Below, one piece after another: positions 8,641 through 16,961 of a stretch of DNA of 64,000 bases. Each line of letters starts with the position of its first letter. Positions within the stretch are counted from its first letter, which is position 1. The position numbers and the translations under genes are program-made. Under the pieces are notes generated by a model, which had not been told where the DNA came from, made no database searches, and saw only the letters and a program-made list of their open reading frames with translations. The stretch lies in assembly GCA_016929095.1 (NCBI GenBank), contig JAFGJM010000022.1, positions 62,001 to 126,000 of the forward strand. The letters run 5' to 3'. Origin of the DNA: Anaerolineales bacterium. GTDB taxonomy: Bacteria; Chloroflexota; Anaerolineae; Anaerolineales; UBA4823.

Positions 8641-9316
8641 GCTCCCACGTATTTATAAATTCCTCCCACTTAAACGCATCTCCATGCCCGGGTAGAACAT
8701 TTTTGATCTTATATTCCATCAATTTCTCAATGCTGGCATTGGCTTTTTTCAAATCATCAATGATTGAATGAAGCGCCGGGGTTTTTACATTCTCGAACAG
8801 GTCGCCGCAGATCAATTCACCCTCCGGGTTTAAAATACCAATCGAGCCGCCGGAATGACCCGGGATATGGATTATTTGCGCCTCCACGCCATAAGCATAG
8901 AGGTCGAAATCCTCATCCACCAGCAAATCAGGCTTAAAGCGTTTCGCTCTGCCAAATCCAAATATTAAGGTCGCCAGGAAGCCAATAAACCCGTTGGCTT
9001 TCTTGCGGCTAGCGAACATATTCCCCCATTCCACCATTCCGGAGTCGGCGGCGTGCATGGCGATAGAGGTTTGATATACCTTACGCAAGTAAGCCGCGTT
9101 CCCGGCGTGATCGAAATCACCATGCGTGAGTAAAATCAGTTTAAGCCCGCCAGGATGGCATCCTGCGTCTGATAATGCCTTTTCTACTTTACCTTGATTA
9201 TTCGAAGTCCCTGTGTCAATCAAAACGAAACCGTTCTTCCCTTTAATAAGAAAACAATTAACAGCGCCTAAGTTGAAAGGCATGCGTAGATGAATCGTTT
9301 GTACTGCAGACGCCAT
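8636..9316 (-). CDS. metallo-beta-lactamase-fold hydrolase
   Basis: A 226-residue MBL-fold protein of the glyoxalase-II/RNase-Z type, probably a cytoplasmic zinc hydrolase of unknown substrate. The metal motif is LLTHGDFDHAGNAAYL, followed by the histidine of HIPGHSGGSIG, the aspartate of LICGDLFE and the final histidine of VLPGHGDAF. The GHSxGS signature is of the lactonase/glyoxalase-like group. I start it at ATG 9316, directly behind AAGGAGGA (9321-9328 on the reverse strand). The open frame runs much further upstream, but that part overlaps the esterase gene and its terminator. Its stop codon is embedded in REP copy 4. Confidence 0.85.
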   Translation of the reverse strand: MASAVQTIHLRMPFNLGAVNCFLIKGKNGFVLIDTGTSNNQGKVEKALSDAGCHPGGLKLILLTHGDFDHAGNAAYLRKVYQTSIAMHAADSGMVEWGNMFASRKKANGFIGFLATLIFGFGRAKRFKPDLLVDEDFDLYAYGVEAQIIHIPGHSGGSIGILNPEGELICGDLFENVKTPALHSIIDDLKKANASIEKLMEYKIKNVLPGHGDAFKWEEFINTWER

Positions 9317-9372
9317 ACATTCCTCCTTGCTTGAAAAAACCCTCAATTTCTCCATTATACCCCCCAATAAAA

Positions 9373-9403
9373 ACCTCCCGCAGGGTTGCAGCCTGTAGGA
9401 GGT
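9373..9403 (-). terminator. rho-independent terminator after the esterase gene
   Basis: Read on the reverse strand, ACCTCC and CAGG pair with a matching CCTG and GGAGGT around a short internal mismatch, followed by TTTTTATT. It lies just after the esterase stop and before the MBL start, so these two genes are separate transcription units. Confidence 0.75.
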
Positions 9404-9413
9404 CATCGGGTAA

Positions 9414-10409
9414 TTACCAATCCTCTGCGTACCAGCGGATGTACTCTTCGATATGGGCGCTCCAATATTCTTCGGAGTGGTATCCCTGGTACAGGTTCCA
9501 CACATGAGGAATGTTCTCATCGGTGAGCATTTCCTCGAACCATAACGCCGAGCGCATGATATTTGGGCGGTCTTTATCACCGATATCCACATAGATGCGG
9601 GGCAACGATTCAACCGGTATTTCTTTCAGCCATTGGCGCAAATGCATCGCATCGATATCGAAAGCCGCCAGGCTGTGCGCGCCAAGCGCGCCAAACAATT
9701 CCCATTCCATGATCCCCAAATGCACCGACCAGCCCGCGCCGCGCGAAAGCCCACCAATGGCGCGGAATTCACGCACCGGGATGGTGCGGTAATGGTCATC
9801 GATGTAAGGGATAAGCTCCTCTACCACCACCTGCCCGAACAAATCGATATTGGGCGGTTCCCATAGACGGTCACGCGGCATAACGATGATGAAGGGGGTT
9901 ATCTCGCCGGACGCCGACAGCTCATCCATGACCTCCGAAGCGCCTAACCTCTGCCATTGGAATTGATCATAGCTCTGCCCATGGATCAGGTAAAGCACGG
10001 GGTAGCTTCGCTCGCTTTGATGATCGTAACAAGGCGGCAGATGAACCAGGTATTCCAGAGGCTGGCGCAATGACTCGGCGTCGATCTCGCCCGTTTCATT
10101 CCGCCCGCTCTCGCCCCAACACGCCAGAGGGGTAAGGGTCGGGGTAACCGTTTGGGTGGGGGTAATACTCGGCGTCAGCGTGGGTGTAAGCGTAACCGGG
10201 GTGAGGGTGATGGTCAATGATGGTTCAGTTGGCGGCAAGGCTGTTGCGGTATTCGGCGCAGCGGCAGGTGTACAGGCGGTTATTAATAAACATAACAATA
10301 AAAAAAGCGAGAGATGTTTCAAGGAGATCTGTGTTTGGGGTTGAATTCGCTTTTGTGCATTGAAATCAGAAGGATTATTAAAAACGCCATATTTTATACG
10401 TGACATCAT
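9414..10409 (-). CDS. lipoprotein esterase (putative esterase D/alpha-beta hydrolase)
   Basis: A 331-residue surface lipoprotein. A hydrophobic segment ends in the lipobox LITAC near residue 46; a Thr/Pro-rich linker (about 50-92) leads to an alpha/beta-hydrolase of the PF00756 esterase type. The oxyanion strand is YPVLYLIHGQSYDQFQW. The nucleophile serine is in AIGGLSRGAG, the acid probably in YVDIGDKD, and the histidine in YQGYHSEEYW. This family includes feruloyl and acetyl-xylan-type esterases and siderophore esterases; the substrate here is unknown. The N-terminal 25 residues before the hydrophobic core are long for a signal peptide, so the true start may lie further in. It lies 19 bases after the DUF389 gene on the same strand. 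Confidence 0.8.
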   Translation of the reverse strand: MMSRIKYGVFNNPSDFNAQKRIQPQTQISLKHLSLFLLLCLLITACTPAAAPNTATALPPTEPSLTITLTPVTLTPTLTPSITPTQTVTPTLTPLACWGESGRNETGEIDAESLRQPLEYLVHLPPCYDHQSERSYPVLYLIHGQSYDQFQWQRLGASEVMDELSASGEITPFIIVMPRDRLWEPPNIDLFGQVVVEELIPYIDDHYRTIPVREFRAIGGLSRGAGWSVHLGIMEWELFGALGAHSLAAFDIDAMHLRQWLKEIPVESLPRIYVDIGDKDRPNIMRSALWFEEMLTDENIPHVWNLYQGYHSEEYWSAHIEEYIRWYAEDW

Positions 10410-10428
10410 TAATTCTGCTATCGTTTTT

Positions 10429-11766
10429 TTAACGAACGATTTTCAAGTATTTATATAGTACCCAGCTCTTCCGCAATAACACGTCTTGAATTTCAACCCA
10501 TTCCACCCCATCGATAATTTCTCGTTGGTATAAGATCAGCACCGGCGCGGTATTGGGCAATGTCCCAATAATCACTCCGCCGGGTTTATCACGTAATACC
10601 ACACCCTCTCCTTCGAAATTATCGATCACGGCTGATACCGGGGTGGGTGTGAATGTAGGCGTGGCGGTAGGTGTGTTCGTCGGAGTAGACGTTAACGTAG
10701 GCGTGGGCGTGTTGGTCAGCGTGGAAGTCGGCGTATAGGTTGGTGTCGCGCTAGGCTGAGGCAGCGGCGTGGGGGTGAATGTGGGCGGGATGAGCGGGTC
10801 GAGCTTTACGGTGGGGACATCGATAAGCTTCAACGCCACCGTACGCTGAAGGTGAGTTGCGATCTCTTTCTGCAATACGACCACTTCGGCGTATGTTGGT
10901 GTGCGGGAGGTGCGGATCGTTACCTGTAAATCGATTACCGAATCCTCTTCGTTGATGGTGATTTCTACTAATTGAGCATCCGGAAACATGGATAAATTAT
11001 CGGTAATGATCTGGCGAATTTGGGTTGAAAGGATTTGTTTTTCCAGCGTATTAGAAAAGTTAATACCTAAAACCACGGTCAAGATGACCAGCATGACAAT
11101 ACTTAATATATTGCGGCGCAAAAAACCGTTTGCAGAATTCGCTTCGTAACGCGTGATCTTATGATATCCAAGCAGCCACAAGACCAGGGAAGAAGTAACC
11201 TGGATGGCAACAAAGTTCGCTAGGAATAACAAAAATGCGCCCATTGCCAGCCCGGTCTCTCCACGCGCCAAGAGAATACTGCTGGTTGCAAGCGGCGGCA
11301 CCAACGCCGTGGCAATCGCTACCCCCACCAAGCCTGCACTGATGCGCGGCGAAGCAATCGCATACGCGCCGGCTGCGCCGCCCGCCAGGGCAATGATCAA
11401 ATCCAGGATATTTGGTGATGTGCGCGCCAGGATCTCCCGGCTAAGGGGAATATCGGCATGGATTTTACCAATCAAAAATGCAACCGCCATGACCAGGACA
11501 ACACCAAAAACCTCGGATATCATTGCCCGGCGAAATAATTGGTTGTCGCCATCCACCAGCCCCAGGGCAATTCCGGTGATCGGCCCTAACAGGGTGGCAA
11601 TGACCATCGCTCCGATCACTACCGCCGTGCTATCCACCAGTAAACCATAGGAGGCCACGATAGAAGCCAATGCGTTCATAATAATGAAAGATCGGCTGAT
11701 CGAAGCGCCATCGCTGATGATCTGGCGCACATCATAAATCGAATTACCGTTGTTGTTGGTTGTCAT
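10429..11766 (-). CDS. DUF389 membrane protein with Thr/Pro linker and C-terminal SH3-like domain
   Basis: A 445-residue membrane protein. The first 235 residues carry the DUF389 core with about six membrane segments, including VVIGAMVIATLLGPITGIAL, VGVAIATALVPPLATSSILL and FLLFLANFVAIQVTSSLVLW. A small soluble domain follows (about 240-325), then a repeated TPT linker (about 327-372), then a short SH3-like module (VVLRDKPGGVIIGTLPN, WVEIQ) at the end. DUF389 has no settled function. The addition of an exported SH3 domain on a flexible arm suggests contact with the cell wall. It lies 42 bases behind the ClC gene on the same strand, so the two are probably one operon. Confidence 0.85.
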   Translation of the reverse strand: MTTNNNGNSIYDVRQIISDGASISRSFIIMNALASIVASYGLLVDSTAVVIGAMVIATLLGPITGIALGLVDGDNQLFRRAMISEVFGVVLVMAVAFLIGKIHADIPLSREILARTSPNILDLIIALAGGAAGAYAIASPRISAGLVGVAIATALVPPLATSSILLARGETGLAMGAFLLFLANFVAIQVTSSLVLWLLGYHKITRYEANSANGFLRRNILSIVMLVILTVVLGINFSNTLEKQILSTQIRQIITDNLSMFPDAQLVEITINEEDSVIDLQVTIRTSRTPTYAEVVVLQKEIATHLQRTVALKLIDVPTVKLDPLIPPTFTPTPLPQPSATPTYTPTSTLTNTPTPTLTSTPTNTPTATPTFTPTPVSAVIDNFEGEGVVLRDKPGGVIIGTLPNTAPVLILYQREIIDGVEWVEIQDVLLRKSWVLYKYLKIVR

Positions 11767-11808
11767 ATTTAATAATAAGCGTGCGATAGTTCAATTCGAT
11801 ATATTTTT

Positions 11809-13818
11809 TTACATTCTTGATAAAGCGTTTTTGAAGCGTTCGACATTTCCATCCGCAGTAAGAGCTATCAAACGGTCTCCAGCCAGCAATTGGGTATGCC
11901 CGCGTGGGACTACCACCCGGCGACCACGTTGAATCGAGACAATCACGCAATTTTCAGGTAATTTGATGGCATTAAGTCGTTTTCCAACCATGGCATCATC
12001 CTTGGACAGGTACAGCTCCACCAGTTCAGAGCCAACCAAAGCCTCCATACGCAACCGGTTGATCCTGCGCATGGATTTATGCTTATTCGCCATTGCCATG
12101 GATAACGAGTGAACGATATTCGAGCGCCGTAAAACACCCAGTACATGGCGGGGATTGGCACGGTTCACAACCGGGATGCGTCCCACATCCATGGCGCCAA
12201 AATGACGTAAGGCATCATCCAACGTCTCATCCGGGAAAAGCGTCAGCACAGTGCGGGTACAAATATCCCCCACGGTTGAGTCATGCCTTTCTTCATCAAT
12301 GGCGCGCTCAAGATCGGATAAAGTCACCATACCATAAAGTTCATCACGGTCATCTAACACGATACAGCCATGGTGAGAGGTCTCTTGGAATAAATTGGCT
12401 AATTCTTGCGTCGAGGCGCGATATGAAATCGTAGAGAAATCATCGATGGGCGTCATGGTATCCCCGACGGTGATGGAACAAATCAGGTTTTCGTCCTGCC
12501 TGGCCCGAATATTGATCCCCTTCCTCACCAATTTCAATGTGTAAATACTTTCTGGTTCCAGGTTCCGGGCTATAAGGGTGCTGATAATCGTAGCAAACAT
12601 CAACGGCAGGATAATACGATAATCCCTGGTCATCTCGAATAAGATGATGATAGCCGTGATCGGGGCACGGGCAGCCCCTGCAAAAACCGCAGCCATGCCC
12701 ACCATGGCATACGCACCGCTCGATGCCGGTAAACCGGGAAAAATAAACTGCGCTGCTTCCCCAAATGCACCGCCTAATACCGCACCGATGAAAAGCGCCG
12801 GGGCAAAAACCCCTCCCGAAGAACCCGCCCCCAGGGTGATCGTGGTGGCTAATATCTTTCCGAAGACCAAAAGCACCAGCAGGCTTAATCCAATTTTACC
12901 GGTAAGTGCGCGCGCGATAGTGTCAAACCCGGTGCCAAATACTTGTGGTAAGAAAAATCCTAAAATTCCTAATCCGATGCCGCCAATAGCGGGTTTCAGG
13001 TATGGCGGAAATTTCCAATTGTCGAATAAATCCTCCATAAAATAAAGGATTTTGACAAACAGAAAAGCGCCTAAGCCGGAAAGGATGCCCAATACCACAT
13101 AAAGGAGAAGCTCCCAGGGGTTTTTAAGCGTATATGCGGGAACGATGAATGAAGGCGAATCTCCCAACACTGCCTGGCTTACCACGCTGGCAGTGACAGC
13201 GGATATCACAAGCGTGGAAAAATTTTTCAATCCAAAATCCCCCAGAATTACCTCCATGGCAAACATCACGCCGGCAATTGGCGCATTGAATGTTGCGGCT
13301 ATCCCCGCCGCTGCGCCTGAACCCACCAGGTTGATGGTGCGCCGTTCGTTCAATTTAAATATTTGCCCAAACGTGGAACCCAACGCGGCTCCGATTTGCA
13401 CGATGGGGCCTTCCCGTCCCACCGATCCGCCCGAACCGATCGTAATTGCCGAGCCAAGCGCTTTGACCAACACCACAACCGGGCGTATTCTGCCTCCTTT
13501 GGTGGTGATAGCGGTCAGCACCTCAGGTACGCCATGCCCCTTGGCTTCCGGCGCTATAAAATGCACCAACGGACCCACAATCAATCCACCGATGATCGGC
13601 AGCAGGATAACATAGGTTGTCCCCGGTAGTCCTAAAAGCTTTCCCTCTTCAAAAAATAAATCATGAAAAAATTCAATCATATTGACGAATATAATGGTGC
13701 CCAGGCCGGCGCCCAAGCCGACCAAAACAGCAAAAGTTATCATCACCGCTGTTTCGGACGACCAAAAGCGACCTTTTAGCCTCGATGCCTGGATTTTTAC
13801 AAATTTATCAAATATCAT
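11809..13818 (-). CDS. ClC-family chloride channel/transporter with CBS pair and TrkA-C domain
   Basis: A 669-residue ClC protein. Residues 1-430 are the membrane body with the family signatures KGHGVPEVL (94-98), GSVGREGPIVQ (gating Glu136) and GSSGGVFAPALFIGA. A CBS pair (about 445-570) and a TrkA-C/RCK-C-like domain (about 585-669, ending in VVPRGHTQLLAGDRLI) are the regulatory tail. Compared with E. coli ClcA, the GSGIP serine is His and the internal proton glutamate (the second Glu of IIEEM) is Val in FAMEVIL. Val at that site is known from ClC channels, so transport may be channel-like; this is inferred from my own alignment. The start at 13818 has CAGGTGA upstream. Confidence 0.88.
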   Translation of the reverse strand: MIFDKFVKIQASRLKGRFWSSETAVMITFAVLVGLGAGLGTIIFVNMIEFFHDLFFEEGKLLGLPGTTYVILLPIIGGLIVGPLVHFIAPEAKGHGVPEVLTAITTKGGRIRPVVVLVKALGSAITIGSGGSVGREGPIVQIGAALGSTFGQIFKLNERRTINLVGSGAAAGIAATFNAPIAGVMFAMEVILGDFGLKNFSTLVISAVTASVVSQAVLGDSPSFIVPAYTLKNPWELLLYVVLGILSGLGAFLFVKILYFMEDLFDNWKFPPYLKPAIGGIGLGILGFFLPQVFGTGFDTIARALTGKIGLSLLVLLVFGKILATTITLGAGSSGGVFAPALFIGAVLGGAFGEAAQFIFPGLPASSGAYAMVGMAAVFAGAARAPITAIIILFEMTRDYRIILPLMFATIISTLIARNLEPESIYTLKLVRKGINIRARQDENLICSITVGDTMTPIDDFSTISYRASTQELANLFQETSHHGCIVLDDRDELYGMVTLSDLERAIDEERHDSTVGDICTRTVLTLFPDETLDDALRHFGAMDVGRIPVVNRANPRHVLGVLRRSNIVHSLSMAMANKHKSMRRINRLRMEALVGSELVELYLSKDDAMVGKRLNAIKLPENCVIVSIQRGRRVVVPRGHTQLLAGDRLIALTADGNVERFKNALSRM

Positions 13819-14055
13819 TTATCATTCACCTGCGTGTCCATCGAATTATCTTTATTATAAACCTCTACGAACAGGATATTCAGATTTCAACGAGAAAATT
13901 ATCTCAAACCATAATCGCAAGCGAAGAAGTGAAGCGAACCGTGCGCTATTGCAAATATTATTAAATGCTCGAATTTTGTGAGTTTTTTTGGGGGGAAGAG
14001 CCATTTTCAACACTACGCCGAGAGCGCCTGGTGTTTTTGTATACAAAAAATCTCA

Positions 14056-15108
14056 TCATGGAGCATGCCATAAACGGATGCTTGTATCGCCCCCTTTGAT
14101 GTTGTAAATCCCGCTGCCCGTGGCGATAGTCTTCCCGTCTGGCGACCAGGCTATCGACCATACCGGCGATGCATGCCCCTCCAGGGCGGTGATATCCGCC
14201 CCGGTGGTCGTGTCCCAAATAAGCACCAATTTATCCTGCCCGCCTGTTGCCAGCTTTTTACCATCCGGCGACCAATCAACACCCCGCACCCAAGCGCGAC
14301 TGTCTTTTCCCAGTTTTATCAAAAGCTGCCCGCTTTGCACGTCCCAGAGACGCGATACACCATCCTGACCGGCGGCAGCCAGAAGATTTCCATCCGGCGA
14401 CCAGGCAAGGCCGTTGATATCATTGCGCTGTTGCGTGTCTGCGCGCAGCACCTGTCCTGCCAAACCGGAAGCCGGCTCCCAGAATCTCACCGCGTAATCG
14501 AGACCACCCGATGCCAGAAGGCTGCCATCCGGCGACCACGTCAAAGCAATCACCTCGGTAGACAACCCCCCTTCGATGTGCCCCGTCCATTCCCGGATAA
14601 GCTGCCGCGTCTGACTATCGTAAACAACCACTTGGCCGCTCGCGCATCCAACGGCGATCATTTTTCCATCCGGAGACCAGGTTATAGAATACGCCTGCTT
14701 TAAAAGTCCAGGTAATTCAGAAACTTTCTCGCCACTCTGTGTGTTCCATATAGTTGCTCCGCCATTGCCCGCGGTAGCGATTTGATTCCCATCCGGCGCC
14801 CAGGAAACACTCCATATCGCATTGGACGTTTTAATAGTAAGCAATGCGGCTTTTGATTTGATATCCCAAATAATTAGGCTTCCGTCATGACTACCCGAAG
14901 CCAGCCGGCTGCTCTCGGGAGACCATTTCAGGCTGTATACCGCCCCGATATGTTTATCCAATTGAGCGTATTGTGTATATGGGGGCATTGTGGGAGAGAC
15001 CGTTGGGGCGGGCGTACTGGGTGCACGTGATGGCAAGGCAGAGGCAGGGTTACATGCCACAAGCAGCACAGGCATCAAGATCAGGCACAAAAAACGCTTC
15101 ATGTTCAA
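14056..15108 (-). CDS. WD40-repeat lipoprotein
   Basis: A 350-residue lipoprotein with signal MNMKRFLCLILMPVLLVAC (lipobox LVAC), a Pro/Ser/Thr linker, and a single seven-blade WD40 propeller from about residue 53 to the end. Each blade has the SWSPDGxxxA...G..D...WD pattern, for example WSPDGSLLASGGLDYAVRFW and WSPDGKKLATGGQDKLVLIW. WD40 propellers bind protein partners; no enzyme domain is attached. Its ATG overlaps the tlyA stop by 4 bases, so the two are translationally coupled. A functional link with rRNA methylation is not obvious, and the overlap may only reflect compact packing. Confidence 0.88.
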   Translation of the reverse strand: MNMKRFLCLILMPVLLVACNPASALPSRAPSTPAPTVSPTMPPYTQYAQLDKHIGAVYSLKWSPESSRLASGSHDGSLIIWDIKSKAALLTIKTSNAIWSVSWAPDGNQIATAGNGGATIWNTQSGEKVSELPGLLKQAYSITWSPDGKMIAVGCASGQVVVYDSQTRQLIREWTGHIEGGLSTEVIALTWSPDGSLLASGGLDYAVRFWEPASGLAGQVLRADTQQRNDINGLAWSPDGNLLAAAGQDGVSRLWDVQSGQLLIKLGKDSRAWVRGVDWSPDGKKLATGGQDKLVLIWDTTTGADITALEGHASPVWSIAWSPDGKTIATGSGIYNIKGGDTSIRLWHAP

Positions 15109-15950
15109 TCTGAAGTATCCGGGATCAACATATCAACATACTCAATAACATTCCCCGGCTCACCTATCGGGTAACCCAGCCACGCCAAAAACTCGACATT
15201 CCCTTTCGGACCCAGCAAAGGGGAGCGGATCAATCCACACACGCTATAGCCTGCCTGCTGCGCAAAACTCAAAACATCCAGCAATACCTTTCGGTGCACC
15301 TGCGGATCACGGATCACGCCTGCTCCGCGTTTCACCTCGGCGCGCCCGGCTTCGAATTGCGGCTTGATGAGGGCGATTATCTCATTCCTCACCCCCTCAC
15401 CCCCTTTCCCAGAATTGGAAGAGGGGGCAGGGGGGGTGAGGGTAGATTCAAAAAACCATCCCCTAAATACCGGCAATAAAACCTTCAACGAAATAAACGA
15501 TACGTCCACTGTAATCAAGCTGACTGGCTCGGGCAGGTGCGTGATATGTCGGGCATTTTGGCGTTCCATGACTACCACACGGTCATCCTGTCGTAAATTC
15601 CATGCCAGAATGCCATGCCCCACATCGATCGTGTAAACCCTGGTCGCCCCATGCTGCAGCAGGCAATCGGTGAAGCCGCCGGTCGAAGCGCCCACATCGG
15701 CGCATACTTTACCCCGAATATCCAGTTCATATGACTGTAAAGCCGCCTCAAGCTTTTCACCGCCGCGCGATACAAAAGCGGCGCCTTCATCCACTGTGAT
15801 TTCAACCTGCGAAGCTACCCCCATTCCGGGTTTGAACGCCGTTTGCCCATCGATGCGCACCCTGCCAGCCATCACCAAACGCTGCGCCATAGATCGGCTG
15901 TCTACCAGCCCGCGTTCGACCATCAGCACATCCAGACGTTTTTTTGCCAT
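15105..15950 (-). CDS. tlyA: TlyA-family rRNA 2'-O-methyltransferase with an in-frame repeat insertion
   Basis: A 281-residue TlyA/FtsJ-like protein that in characterised members 2'-O-methylates cytidines of 16S and 23S rRNA with S-adenosylmethionine. Residues about 3-60 are the S4 RNA-binding domain (LDVLMVERGLVDSRSMAQRL). The SAM-binding strand is ADVGASTGGFTDCLLQHGA. Further family motifs are SLITVDVSFISLKVLLP and ALIKPQFEAGRAEV. Between the last two lies a foreign segment (roughly FESTLTPPAPSSNSGKGGEG) encoded by a G/C-rich palindromic repeat at 15388-15442. It falls in a surface loop and the frame is kept, so the enzyme may still work. Confidence 0.88.
   Translation of the reverse strand: MAKKRLDVLMVERGLVDSRSMAQRLVMAGRVRIDGQTAFKPGMGVASQVEITVDEGAAFVSRGGEKLEAALQSYELDIRGKVCADVGASTGGFTDCLLQHGATRVYTIDVGHGILAWNLRQDDRVVVMERQNARHITHLPEPVSLITVDVSFISLKVLLPVFRGWFFESTLTPPAPSSNSGKGGEGVRNEIIALIKPQFEAGRAEVKRGAGVIRDPQVHRKVLLDVLSFAQQAGYSVCGLIRSPLLGPKGNVEFLAWLGYPIGEPGNVIEYVDMLIPDTSD
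15388..15442. repeat. C-rich/G-rich palindromic repeat inserted in tlyA
   Basis: A tract of CCTCACCCCC units on one side and GGGGGTGAGGG on the other encloses the small inverted centre TTCCCAGAATTGGAA. This is the form of a dispersed intergenic repeat, and a relative sits at 21117-21188. Here it is inside a coding sequence and translated. Confidence 0.75.
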
Positions 15951-16068
15951 CGCGCTATTGTAACATCCCAGAAACGGGATCTATCTCGCTTTATTGAGAT
16001 TAAAATCATTAATCATGCTCTAAGGGTGGGAAACGTAAACATTCCACTTAGAGCGGTATAATCAGCCA

Positions 16069-16800
16069 ATGGGATTTTCCTTTACAACGCGCTTACGCAC
16101 GCTTCACGGGGTGCTGGTAGACCATCTTTTCTACCCTATTGTATTATCCAGTTTTTTGGCATTGGGTATTTATGCAGCCAGGGTGCTTTACAGTTGGAAT
16201 TGGGTGATCTACCGCAATATGGTGTGGAATTTATTCCTGGCATGGCTGCCATACCTCTTTTGTTTGCTGGCGGTATACCTGCACCAGATAAAACCCCGCC
16301 AATGGTGGTGGCTGATCATCCCGGGAATTCTATGGTTGGTATTCTTCCCCAATGCGCCATATTTGATCACCGATTTCTTTCACCTGCAATATCGATCCCC
16401 AGTGCCGTTATGGTACGATATCCTGCTTTTGGTGGCATTCACCTGGACCGGACTGTTCCTGGCATTGACCTCATTGCGCGCCATACATCTGATTGTCGAA
16501 AGTTATTTTGGCCGTTTCTTGGGTTGGTGCTTTGCCGCGTTCACCCTGGGGTTGGGCGGTCTGGGTATCTACCTGGGGCGCTTCGCCCGGTGGAACAGTT
16601 GGGATTTACTGCATCAACCCAAACAGATAATAAAAGATGTGCTCGAACCTTTGATCAACCCCCAATCTAATATCCGCTTTTTTGGATTTACATTTTTATT
16701 CACGGCGTTTTTAGTCGTGTGCTATCTGATGTTTATTTCCACTCAGCGCCTGAATTCATCAAAAGAAGCTGAAAGAAAAGCCTTTCAAGGCAGAGTATAA
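16069..16800 (+). CDS. DUF1361 integral membrane protein
   Basis: A 243-residue membrane protein with about six to seven hydrophobic segments. The family motif LWLVFFPNAPYLITDFFHL lies in the middle and is the hallmark of DUF1361. The segment FTLGLGGLGIYLGRFARWNSWDLL is also typical. Function is unknown; members sit in the cytoplasmic membrane. It stands divergent from tlyA with a 118-base gap and has no clear operon partner. Confidence 0.85.
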   Translation: MGFSFTTRLRTLHGVLVDHLFYPIVLSSFLALGIYAARVLYSWNWVIYRNMVWNLFLAWLPYLFCLLAVYLHQIKPRQWWWLIIPGILWLVFFPNAPYLITDFFHLQYRSPVPLWYDILLLVAFTWTGLFLALTSLRAIHLIVESYFGRFLGWCFAAFTLGLGGLGIYLGRFARWNSWDLLHQPKQIIKDVLEPLINPQSNIRFFGFTFLFTAFLVVCYLMFISTQRLNSSKEAERKAFQGRV

Positions 16801-16961
16801 TTTATCGCATTACGAGGAAATACCCGATTTTTTAAATTTAGAAATCATTCGGGAATAGTCATAGTTCGCTAATTCCATAAATATTTCCATGATTCTTCTT
16901 TATACCGGACAACGAATAAATTGTTCACATCATGTGATTAAATTCTATTAAGGAGACCATA

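Noticed and set aside
9317-9613. Long N-terminal extension of the MBL gene
   Set aside because: It overlaps the esterase gene and its terminator. ATG 9316 has a strong Shine-Dalgarno.
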